Translations under genes and position numbers: made by a program | NCBI RefSeq assembly: GCF_000203915.1 | Contig: NC_008392.1 | Location: forward strand, 868,001-932,000 | DNA: 64,000 nucleotides | From: Burkholderia ambifaria AMMD | GTDB taxonomy: Bacteria; Pseudomonadota; Gammaproteobacteria; Burkholderiales; Burkholderiaceae | Direction of reading: 5' to 3' | Part shown: in pieces, positions 8,723 to 16,483 of the stretch | Layout: each line of letters begins with the position of its first letter | Position numbering within the stretch: position 1 is the stretch's first letter | Notes under the pieces: generated by a model | Told to the model about the DNA's origin: nothing | The model's input: the letters and a program-made list of their open reading frames with translations, nothing else | Database searches by the model: none

Positions 8723-10162
8723 ATGCAGCCCATCGTCACCGCGGATTCGCGTCCGCACGATTCGCCCTTCATCGATGTCGACGCCATGCCGGGCGCAGCA
8801 ATCGCAGCGCGCATGGATCGGCTGCCGATCACCCGCCATCTATGGATGCTGGTGCTGCTGATTTCACTGGGCGGTTTTTTCGAAGTCTACGACCTGATCT
8901 TCACCGGCTATATCGCGCCGGGCATGGCGAAGAGCGGCGTGCTGCAAACCACCACGCACGCATTTTTCGGCTTCACCGGAATCGCCGGCTTCATCGCCGC
9001 GACGTTCGCCGGCTTATTCGTTGGTACGTTCGGGCTGGGCTGGATGCCCGATCGCTACGGCCGGCGCGCGGTGTTCACGGTGTCGCTGCTCTGGTATTCG
9101 ATCGGCTCGGTGATCATGGCATTTCAGACGACCGCCGAAGGCATGATCCTCTGGCGCTTCATCACGGGAATCGGTGTCGGGGTCGAGATCATCACGATCG
9201 ACAGCTACGTGACGGAACTCGTCCCGCAGCAGATGCGTGGCCGCGCGATGGCGTTCAACCAGAGCGTGATGTTCGCGGCGGCGCCGGTCGCCGCGATCCT
9301 GTCGTACTGGCTGGTGCCGACCACGGTGTTCGGCATCGACGGATGGCGCGTCGTGGTGCTCGCGGGCGCGCTCGGCGCGTTGCTGGTGTGGTTCATCCGG
9401 CGCGGCGTGCCGGAGAGTCCGCGGTGGCTCGCGATGCACGGACAGGTCGCGAGGAGCGACGCGATCGTGCGGCACATCGAGGCGATCGTCGAACGTCAGT
9501 CGGGGCAGCCGTTGCCGCCGCCGTCGCCGATCGTCGAACAGCCGCGGCATCGACGCGCATCGCTCGCGGAGTTGTGGCAGCCGCCGTATCGTTCGCGCCT
9601 CGTGATGCTGATCGTCTTCAACTTTTGCCAGGCGATCGGCTATTACGGTTTCGCGAACTGGGTGCCGACGCTGCTGATCAGCCAGGGCATCACGGTCACG
9701 AAAAGCCTGCTCTATTCGTTCATCATCGCGTTCGCGTTGCCGGTCGGGCCGCTGCTGGCGATGGCCGTCGCCGACCGGATCCAGCGCAAATACCTGATCG
9801 TCGGCGGCGCGCTGGTCGTGATCGTCTGCGGGACGGCGTTCGCGCAGGTCAGGGCCGTGGTGCCGCTCATCCTGCTCGGCGTGTTGATCAGCTTCGCCGG
9901 CCAGATCATCTCGGTCTGCTACCACGCTTACCAGGCCGAGTTGTTCCCGACGGCCGTGCGGTGCCGCGCCAATGGAATCGTGTACTCGGCAAGCCGGGTC
10001 GGCGCGATGATGTCGGGTTTTGCGATCGCGTTCCTGCTTCGCGATTTCGGGTTGCCCGGCGTATTCGCCGGGATCACGGCGTGCATGCTGGCGGTCGCGG
10101 TATCGATCGGATTCTTCGGGCCGAAGACCAACGGCCTGCGCCTCGAGGAGCTGAACCGTTGA
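8723..10162 (+). CDS. MFS transporter, metabolite:H+ symporter type
   Basis: 479 residues from the ATG preceded by AGGAGA. It has about twelve hydrophobic segments, the MFS loop motif MPDRYGRRAVF after the second helix and a sugar/metabolite-porter PESPRWL motif before the central loop. Last gene of the lyase/CoA-transferase operon, 159 bases downstream. Context suggests it imports the acid that the two enzymes process. It is convergent with the GtrA gene, whose stop lies 42 bases beyond. Confidence 0.87.
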   Translation: MQPIVTADSRPHDSPFIDVDAMPGAAIAARMDRLPITRHLWMLVLLISLGGFFEVYDLIFTGYIAPGMAKSGVLQTTTHAFFGFTGIAGFIAATFAGLFVGTFGLGWMPDRYGRRAVFTVSLLWYSIGSVIMAFQTTAEGMILWRFITGIGVGVEIITIDSYVTELVPQQMRGRAMAFNQSVMFAAAPVAAILSYWLVPTTVFGIDGWRVVVLAGALGALLVWFIRRGVPESPRWLAMHGQVARSDAIVRHIEAIVERQSGQPLPPPSPIVEQPRHRRASLAELWQPPYRSRLVMLIVFNFCQAIGYYGFANWVPTLLISQGITVTKSLLYSFIIAFALPVGPLLAMAVADRIQRKYLIVGGALVVIVCGTAFAQVRAVVPLILLGVLISFAGQIISVCYHAYQAELFPTAVRCRANGIVYSASRVGAMMSGFAIAFLLRDFGLPGVFAGITACMLAVAVSIGFFGPKTNGLRLEELNR

Positions 10163-10204
10163 CGGGCCATTGCTGCGTGACGCCGGGCTCGCCACCGTAA
10201 AGCT

Positions 10205-10588
10205 TTACCGATACGTCCACACCCGATGCAGCACGAACATCGTCGGCGGGATCAGCAGCGCGATCGCGACGATGGCCCAGCCGCGCGGCACGTCGAGCAG
10301 TTCGGCGGCGCGCGCGAGCAGCATCGTTTCGATGAAGCCGGCCAGCGCGACCGTCAGATAGCGCACCAGATTGCGCGACTGCACCGTCGACGAGAAGCTC
10401 CACAGCGTATTCGCGAGATACGAGAACGCCGTCGCGCACACGAACGCGACGGCGTTCGCGAGCACCTGCGTCGCATCGAACAGCGCATACATCGCGGATG
10501 CGACCAGAACGTGCAGCGCGGTCGAGCAAAGCCCTGACAGGCCGAAGCGCGCGAGCCGCACGCGCTCCGCGCAGAGCAGTTCGAACAT
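10205..10588 (-). CDS. GtrA-family membrane protein
   Basis: 127 residues with four predicted transmembrane helices and the GtrA signature (LARFGLSGLCSTALH near the N-terminus, FSYLANTLWSFS in the middle). GtrA proteins are thought to flip undecaprenyl-phosphate-linked monosaccharides across the inner membrane. It lies 15 bases after the GtrB-like glycosyltransferase gene, and the pair is the usual combination for side-branch sugar addition to lipopolysaccharide or another surface polymer. Confidence 0.88.
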   Translation of the reverse strand: MFELLCAERVRLARFGLSGLCSTALHVLVASAMYALFDATQVLANAVAFVCATAFSYLANTLWSFSSTVQSRNLVRYLTVALAGFIETMLLARAAELLDVPRGWAIVAIALLIPPTMFVLHRVWTYR

Positions 10589-10603
10589 CGCGATCTCCGC
10601 CGG

Positions 10604-11647
10604 TCAGCGCGAGCCGACCCGCACGCGGGCCGGCTGGACGCGGCGGCGTCCGGCCGTGCGCCGCGCATCGCGCGCGACCGGCAGCTCGATCACCTTGGCG
10701 TGCGCCTCGTAGCGGCGGCGAATCAGATAGACGGGGCGTTGCTTCGACTCGTCGTAGATGCGCCCGATGTACTCGCCGACCACGCCGATGCCGATGAGCT
10801 CGATCCCGCCGATGAACAGCGTGACCGACAGCAGCGACGCATAGCCGAGCACCGGGTTGCCGAACAGCAGCGTACGGCCCACGATGAACGCGCCGTACAG
10901 GAAGGAGAGCGCGGCGATGCCCAGGCCGATATAGGTCCAGCTGCGCAGCGGCACGGTGCTGAAGCTCGTGATCCCCTCGAGCGCGAAGTTCCACAGCTTC
11001 CATCCGGAGAACTTCGAGTGCCCTGCGCTGCGCGCTTCGCGCTGGTACTCGATGATCACGGTCCGGTAGCCGACCCATGCGAACAGCCCTTTCATGAAAC
11101 GATGCCGCTCCGGCAGGCTGCGCAGCGCGTTCACGACCTTGCGATCCATCAGCCGGAAGTCGCCGACGTTCTCCGGCAGCTTCACGTCCGACAGCAGGTT
11201 GTGGACGCGGTAGTAGATCGAGGCGGCAGTGCGCTTCGCGAACGAATCGCATGCGCGGTTGCTACGCTTCGCGGCGACGACTTCAACACCGTCGCGCCAG
11301 TGCTCGAGCATCACCGGAATCAGGCTCGGCGGATCCTGCAGGTCGGCGTCGAGCGGGATCACGGCGTCGCCGGCGGCTTCGTCGAGGCCGGCCGTCAGCG
11401 CCGCTTCCTTGCCGAAGTTGCGCGTGAGATCGATGACGCGCACGCGGCGGTCGCTCATGCTGATCCGGATCAGGCGTTCGAGCGTGTCGTCGCGGCTGCC
11501 GTCGTTGACGCAGACGATCTCGAAGCGGATCGCGTCGAGGCCGGCCATCAACGGAATCACGACGTCGAAGAAGCGTTCGACGGCTTCGCCTTCGTTGTAG
11601 AACGGCACGACCAGCGAGACGAGTGGCGTGTAGAGTGATTCGCGCAT
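10604..11647 (-). CDS. GtrB-like polyprenyl-phosphate glycosyltransferase (GT2)
   Basis: 347 residues from MRESLYTPLVSLVVPFYNEGE, with an AGGGGA ribosome site upstream. A GT-A fold domain (about 8-230) shows VNDGSRDDT, LDADLQDPP and GDFRLMDRK, as in bactoprenol glucosyltransferases and dolichol-phosphate mannose synthases. Two transmembrane helices follow (about 240-300), then a basic tail. It probably transfers a sugar from a nucleotide donor to undecaprenyl phosphate for flipping by the neighbouring GtrA protein. The sugar is not predictable from sequence. Confidence 0.92.
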   Translation of the reverse strand: MRESLYTPLVSLVVPFYNEGEAVERFFDVVIPLMAGLDAIRFEIVCVNDGSRDDTLERLIRISMSDRRVRVIDLTRNFGKEAALTAGLDEAAGDAVIPLDADLQDPPSLIPVMLEHWRDGVEVVAAKRSNRACDSFAKRTAASIYYRVHNLLSDVKLPENVGDFRLMDRKVVNALRSLPERHRFMKGLFAWVGYRTVIIEYQREARSAGHSKFSGWKLWNFALEGITSFSTVPLRSWTYIGLGIAALSFLYGAFIVGRTLLFGNPVLGYASLLSVTLFIGGIELIGIGVVGEYIGRIYDESKQRPVYLIRRRYEAHAKVIELPVARDARRTAGRRRVQPARVRVGSR

Positions 11648-11670
11648 GATGGTTCCCCTGTGATCGCGTG

Positions 11671-13050
11671 TCAGCGGCCGATGCCGAAGGTCGGGCGGCC
11701 GGTGCGGCGCAGTCCGTGCGCCGGGCGGTGATGTGAGCGCAACGGATGCGTGAAGCCGGTTTCGGTCGTGTCGTCGCGCGCGTCGGGCATCGACGGCACG
11801 TCGTGCCTTTCCCGTGCGATCCGGCTGACGAGTAGCGCCAGCGACGCGAGCGTGACGAGCGGCATGAACTGGAACGACAGGTGCGGGACCAGCACGAGAC
11901 CGGCGAGCGGCATCACCCACAGCAGCAGCAGCCATTCGCGATCGAAGCGCCGCCAGCCGTGCGTCCATGCATAGCGTGCGTACCACGCGATCACGAGGCC
12001 GTACCAGGTCAGGTCGTAGTCGTACAGATAAGGGCTGACGATCAGGCACGCGCACGCGAGGGTCGCCGCGCGCAGCGCGTACGAACACGCGCCGCGCCAC
12101 GCGTACACGACGGCGATCGCGGCGGTCGCGGCCGACAGCAGTTGCAGCACACGCGCGACGGCGGCGGGCCAGCCGGCCATCGTCGCGAGCGCGAACACGG
12201 TCGGCATGCGTGCGAGCTTGGCGTGGCCGGCGCCGACGATCTGGTATGCGGCGTGCAAGCCGTGCGCGAATGCGACCCAGGCGTCGAAGCCGAACATCAG
12301 CGTCGACAGCGCGAAGCCGCTGGCGATCGTCGCGACCCAAGCGGCCAGCGCACGCCATTGTCCGGCGCACAGCAGCGCGAGCGGAAACAGCACCGCCATC
12401 TGCGGCTTCATCGTCAGCATTCCGAAGCAGATGCCGGCGATGACGGGACGGCGATTCAGCGTCAGCAGCCCGACGCCTGCGAGCGTCGCGGTCAGCAGGC
12501 TTGTCTGCCCGACGATCACTGCGAGAAACGCGCCGGGGAACGCGAGCGCGCAGAGCAGCGCGCCCTCGCGCTGTACGGTTGCGCGGATCGTCGTCACGAA
12601 CAGCGCGTAGGTGGCGCCCAGCCACAGCACCAGCGCGAACATGTATGGCAGCCAGCCGAGCGGCAGCACGAACATCAGCATCGTGGGCGGGTAGAGCCAC
12701 GGCAGCGAGCCGTTCCCGGCGTTCATCAGCGGGAGCGCGACCTTCTCGACCTCGAACAGCGACGGCAGGTTCCACGCGTTGATCCCGAGGCCGTGAGCGG
12801 CGAGCCTCGCGGCGCCCCAGATCGGCGCGACATCCTGTGCCAGGGGTTCGGGCAGGGATGTTTGCGACCAATGTACGCGCGCGAGATACACGAACATGAA
12901 CAGCAGTTCGGCAAACAATACCGCTGCCGCATAGAGGCGCACCCGATCACGATTGAGCCAATGCGGGAAACGGCGGGGCCCTGCGATTGGCAGCTCGGGA
13001 TGGGCGTCGACCGCCGAACCGACGTGCAGGAGGGAGAGCGGCGATTTCAT
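11671..13050 (-). CDS. GT87-like polytopic membrane glycosyltransferase (DUF2029)
   Basis: 459 residues, with about ten hydrophobic segments and family blocks such as WLYPPTMLMFVLPLG, VGQTSLLTA and TMKPQMAVLFPLAL. GT-C type enzymes of this family use polyprenyl-phosphate sugars as donors on the periplasmic side. The start overlaps the stop of the preceding paralogue by four bases (ATGA), so the two are translationally coupled. The tail is polar and basic. With GtrA and GtrB downstream it probably adds the flipped sugar to a surface glycan or glycoprotein. Confidence 0.85.
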   Translation of the reverse strand: MKSPLSLLHVGSAVDAHPELPIAGPRRFPHWLNRDRVRLYAAAVLFAELLFMFVYLARVHWSQTSLPEPLAQDVAPIWGAARLAAHGLGINAWNLPSLFEVEKVALPLMNAGNGSLPWLYPPTMLMFVLPLGWLPYMFALVLWLGATYALFVTTIRATVQREGALLCALAFPGAFLAVIVGQTSLLTATLAGVGLLTLNRRPVIAGICFGMLTMKPQMAVLFPLALLCAGQWRALAAWVATIASGFALSTLMFGFDAWVAFAHGLHAAYQIVGAGHAKLARMPTVFALATMAGWPAAVARVLQLLSAATAAIAVVYAWRGACSYALRAATLACACLIVSPYLYDYDLTWYGLVIAWYARYAWTHGWRRFDREWLLLLWVMPLAGLVLVPHLSFQFMPLVTLASLALLVSRIARERHDVPSMPDARDDTTETGFTHPLRSHHRPAHGLRRTGRPTFGIGR

Positions 13051-14285
13051 TGCGCGCTCCGCGGCGCAAGGCTTGCGCGACGCACGACGACGAACAGGAC
13101 GGCGAGCAGCACGATCGGGCCGATCTGCGGCAGCTTCGTGATCCGGTTGAACACCTCGAATATCGGCAGCAGCCACGCGAGCACGATCACGATCTGATCT
13201 CCCGGCAGCCAGCCGTCTTCGAGGCCGTGAGCGATCACGCAGAAGACCGCGATGCCGAGCCACGCCAGTTCGTAATGCCACAGATAGGGCGTCGTCAACA
13301 GCGTGGCGACCACCAACGCGGCGCCGCACAGCCGCATGTCGGCCGTGCGGCGCCACACATGAACGGCGGCTGCGATGGCGAGCAGTCCGACGGCGGCTTG
13401 CGCGGCGAGCGCGATCGGAATCGATGCACCCGCGAGCCGCAGCGCCGCGAACGTCGTCGGTGAAACGAACCAGTAGGCAGGCAGGGTGAAATGCATGCCG
13501 CGCACGATCGACATCGCGTGGGCCAGGCCGGTCAGCGAGCTGGTGCCGGTCAGCGCGATGCCGGCCACCACGAACAGCGTGGTCGTGAGCGCCGCCGCCG
13601 CGAAGGTGCGCCATGCACGCGCCGCGATCAGCACGAATGGAAACACCATCGCCATCTGCGGCTTGATGGCGAGCAGCCCGATCAGCACGCCCGCGATGAT
13701 CGGGCGCGGGCCGATGAAATGCAGCGCGAGCGCGGCGATACCGGCGGTCAGGATGCTGTTCTGCCCGTACAGGACGGACGCGAACACACCTGAATAGGCA
13801 AGCACGACGAGCGCGGCGGCGCGCGGAACGGGCAGGTACGCACGCAGGCCCGACAGTCGCAGGACGGCGTACGCATAGCATAAAAGACTGCCCGCAAAAA
13901 AGAGGAAATACGCGGGCAGGAAAGGCACGAGGGCAATCGGCGCGACGAACAGCAGCATCGTCGGCGGATAGAGCCAGGGCAGCGATTGGTGACCCAGATA
14001 GGCCCCGAACTGCGCTACCTCGGCATGGGAGAAGAAGACCGGATCGTAGATCGCCGCGGCGTGGCCTTGCAGCACGAGTTGCGATGCGGTCCAGAAGACG
14101 GAGAAGTCGACGCCCGGCCGGGCGGTGGTTTGCGACGTGAAGGTATTCGTGACGGCGCCCCAGGTAATCAGGAATCCAACGCAGAGCATCAGCATGATGC
14201 AGCTGTACGGAATGATCCGGTCCGCTGTCAGCCATTGAGCACAGCGTTTGGCGCGATAGCGCACTCCACGATTGGCTGTGTACAT
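13047..14285 (-). CDS. GT87-like polytopic membrane glycosyltransferase (DUF2029), paralogue
   Basis: 412 residues from MYTANRGVRYRAKR; longer readings upstream lack protein-like features. About ten hydrophobic segments, with SLPWLYPPTMLLFVAPIAL, YGQNSILTAGIAAL and AIKPQMAMVFPFVL matching blocks in the next gene. It is the first gene of the minus-strand glycosylation operon and clearly a tandem duplicate of its neighbour. An Asp in the first periplasmic loop (GVDFSVFW) is in the place expected for the GT-C catalytic acid. Confidence 0.85.
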   Translation of the reverse strand: MYTANRGVRYRAKRCAQWLTADRIIPYSCIMLMLCVGFLITWGAVTNTFTSQTTARPGVDFSVFWTASQLVLQGHAAAIYDPVFFSHAEVAQFGAYLGHQSLPWLYPPTMLLFVAPIALVPFLPAYFLFFAGSLLCYAYAVLRLSGLRAYLPVPRAAALVVLAYSGVFASVLYGQNSILTAGIAALALHFIGPRPIIAGVLIGLLAIKPQMAMVFPFVLIAARAWRTFAAAALTTTLFVVAGIALTGTSSLTGLAHAMSIVRGMHFTLPAYWFVSPTTFAALRLAGASIPIALAAQAAVGLLAIAAAVHVWRRTADMRLCGAALVVATLLTTPYLWHYELAWLGIAVFCVIAHGLEDGWLPGDQIVIVLAWLLPIFEVFNRITKLPQIGPIVLLAVLFVVVRRASLAPRSAQ

Positions 14286-14466
14286 GATGCCCCGTCTGCA
14301 GTGAAGGCCGCCTGGTGTGCCGCAGCCTTTTTGTGTTGTCGTGTATCCGGAGCGAATCGCATTCAATGGCGCTGTCCGGTGAATGCATTGTTGGAGAAAA
14401 AATCGCGTGACGCAAACCGCGGGCTGAATCGTGAAATATCGATTTGGCGGCGACATGGCTGAAAAC

Positions 14467-14491
14467 CGGGTTTTTACATCTGAAAAACCCG
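14467..14491. repeat. Perfect inverted repeat, 9-7-9
   Basis: CGGGTTTTT, seven bases, then AAAAACCCG. It lies about 180 bases upstream of the first glycan gene on the minus strand and about 830 upstream of flp. It could be a terminator-like hairpin or a protein binding site; a third GGGTTTTT occurs just after 14525. Confidence 0.5.
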
Positions 14492-14505
14492 CGCCGGCGC
14501 AAATG

Positions 14506-14525
14506 ATGTTTCTCGCTTGAAACAT
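14506..14525. promoter_or_regulatory. Inverted repeat ATGTTTC-N6-GAAACAT
   Basis: A perfect 7-6-7 dyad. The half-site TGAAACATT, with one flanking base changed, appears again at 14682-14690. Dyad plus an extra half-site suggests a transcription factor site in the divergent control region. The protein is unknown. Confidence 0.4.
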
Positions 14526-15319
14526 TCCGGGTTTTTGGCCGGTCCGGCACGTCGTGGAACCGGCGTCGGGGGAGCGGCCTCGCGGATTCGGGAAAGTCCC
14601 GAGAAAATTTTTTGGTGCCTTGCACAGCGCGGCGGCGCTCACGCCGGCACGTCACGGCGACCGGCACGCGTATATCAAATCTGAAACATTTCGCGCATCG
14701 GGCCGAAGCTCCACTGGTGGGCGAATCGCCCGAACCCTTGCTGCGCCTGGCTTTCTTTGCGGCTGGCCTGCTCTTTGCGTCAAGGTCCGCACGACAGTCG
14801 ACGATGTGACGAATGACCGGTTCAAGCAACGGACTTACCGAACCGGACTGAATCACCTGCGGAAAGCAACGGATCGAGGGCGCATCGGGGAATACGCCGC
14901 CCAGGCCTTGAAAACCGCCGGAATCGTCGACCGAGCGATACGCGACGGCATCGTCCGCGCAACAAGAATCACATGACAGCGTTTGGGGAATAAAAATGAA
15001 AGACCGGAGCACGCCGCGGCTTGCATGCCGCGCAGAAGATCTGCAGCAGCATCGACGCGTTGGCGTCATCCGCTCAATCCGTATTCATGCCCGGAACGGT
15101 CTCGCCGTTCTGCTCGATCGCGCGTTCCGCCCGATCGCAGCATGCATGCATATCGCACGCATCAGCTCACCGACGATCGTTCGCCAGGCCAGGCTCGTAC
15201 CCTGCCGTGTGCGTCGCTGAGCGCTACATCCGCATTCTTTTGTTGTGCCGGTAGTACCCCGCTCCCCGCGTCGATCCCCGACAACGGGATTTTCATAGTA
15301 GTGCGAAAGGAGAAGAGCC

Positions 15320-15502
15320 ATGTTCAAGTTCATCCAGAAGGTCCGCGGTTTCGTCCAAGACGAACAAGGTGTGACGGCCATCGAATACGGCCTGATTGCC
15401 GCACTGATCGCAGTCGGACTCGTTGCAGCACTGACGGCGGTCGGAACGGATCTCAAGACCGTGTTCAACACGATTGCAGACGATCTCAACGCGGCCATCT
15501 GA
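15320..15502 (+). CDS. flp: Flp-type IVb pilin
   Basis: 60 residues with the Flp architecture: short basic leader ending in EQG, then VTAIEYGLIAALIAVGLVAAL, containing the Glu-Tyr pair needed for prepilin processing and assembly. Cleavage is expected after the Gly by the CpaA/TadV peptidase encoded downstream. AAGGAGA precedes the ATG. This is the major subunit candidate of the Tad pilus, used for tight adherence and biofilm formation. A second pilin gene follows 168 bases later. Confidence 0.95.
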   Translation: MFKFIQKVRGFVQDEQGVTAIEYGLIAALIAVGLVAALTAVGTDLKTVFNTIADDLNAAI

Positions 15503-15670
15503 ATGGCGGGCGGCGAACGGTGGGTCCGGCCCGTTCGTCGCCATCCCGTCACGCGTGCAGGGCCGGACGCAACACCAACAGATGTCGGATGCAACGAACG
15601 GCGGATGGCTCGGCCGGTGCAGTGCTCGAGCCGCCTCCGCTTTTTTGATCAAACCGAATCGGAGGACGCC

Positions 15671-15877
15671 ATGCGGGTCAGGGTACGTGCAGATGCGATA
15701 TCGCGATGGATCGACGACGAGCAGGGGGTGACGGCGATCGAATATGCGCTGCTTGCGGCGATGTTCGCCACCGTCGTGCTGGGAAGCGTGGTCACGCTGA
15801 AAGGCTCGCTTCAGGATATGTACGACATGATCGCGTCGGTCGTGACCGTGGCGGTCGATACCGCACTGGGTCAGTGA
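15671..15877 (+). CDS. Second Flp-type IVb pilin
   Basis: 68 residues from the ATG directly preceded by GGAGG at 15661-15665. A longer basic leader than the first pilin, then EQGVTAIEYALLAAMFATVVLG, so the processing Gly and Glu-Tyr pair are kept, but the mature C-terminal part diverges from the first pilin. Probably a minor or alternative pilin of the same Tad system. Confidence 0.92.
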   Translation: MRVRVRADAISRWIDDEQGVTAIEYALLAAMFATVVLGSVVTLKGSLQDMYDMIASVVTVAVDTALGQ

Positions 15878-15908
15878 GTCCGGCCATTACGTCCAATCGA
15901 GGTCCGCC

Positions 15909-16451
15909 ATGGTGCTGCCTGCCGCGCTGCCTTACCCGGTTCCGTTGTGCGTGACGCTGCTCGCGATCGTCGCGGCCAGCACCGACATCACGAGCCGACG
16001 CATTCCGAACCGGCTCGTCGCGCTCGGTCTGGTCGGCGCGCTGATCGCACAGTGCACGCTGCACGGGATCCAGGCAGGTGCACTTGCGTGGCTGGCGGGC
16101 GCGGCGACCGGCTTCGGCCTGCTGCTGCCGTTCTATCTGCTGCGCGGAATGGCTGCGGGTGACGTGAAGCTGATGCTCGCGATCGGCGCATGGGTCGGCG
16201 CGCAGATGACGTTCTACATCGTGCTGGCCACCTTTCTGGTCGGCGGGATCGGCGCGATCGGCTTCGCACTGCTGCGCGGACGCATGCGCCAGATGTGCGC
16301 GAACGTGTGGGCGCTGATCGCGCACCGCTCGACCGGCGCGTATGCAGGGGCAACCGACGGCCCCGTGGAATTCGCGTCGGTTGGCGCGTTGCCGTATGGC
16401 GTAGCAATTGCCGCCGGCACGCTGGGCATGCTGTTCGTTTCGTCTGTATAG
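15909..16451 (+). CDS. cpaA: Prepilin peptidase CpaA/TadV (A24 family)
   Basis: 180 residues, polytopic inner-membrane aspartic protease. The two catalytic aspartates are Asp26 in STDITSRRIPN and Asp85 in AAGDVKL, the GD-containing motif of type IV prepilin peptidases. The N-terminal methyltransferase domain of PilD-type enzymes is absent, as expected for TadV. It should cleave the leaders of both Flp pilins and the TadE/TadG-like pseudopilins encoded in this locus. Confidence 0.93.
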   Translation: MVLPAALPYPVPLCVTLLAIVAASTDITSRRIPNRLVALGLVGALIAQCTLHGIQAGALAWLAGAATGFGLLLPFYLLRGMAAGDVKLMLAIGAWVGAQMTFYIVLATFLVGGIGAIGFALLRGRMRQMCANVWALIAHRSTGAYAGATDGPVEFASVGALPYGVAIAAGTLGMLFVSSV

Positions 16452-16483
16452 CGTGACGAACCCGCAACGAGGATGAAACGCAC

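Larger units (their letters stand above)
14286..15319. other. Divergent intergenic region between glycan and Tad operons
   Basis: About 1 kb without a credible gene on either strand; readings through it have no family features. It must contain the glycan-operon promoter (minus) and the first Tad promoter (plus). It holds a perfect 9-bp hairpin at 14467-14491, an inverted repeat at 14506-14525 and a repeated TGAAACATT half-site at 14682-14690, so it is probably a regulated divergent control region. Confidence 0.6.

Noticed and set aside
14764-14779. Sigma-54-like TGGCCTG-N4-TTGCG with GG and GC ten bases apart, upstream of flp
   Set aside because: It lies about 540 bases before the first pilin gene, matches only the core elements, and no enhancer-binding activator gene is in the window. 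Chance is likely in GC-rich DNA.
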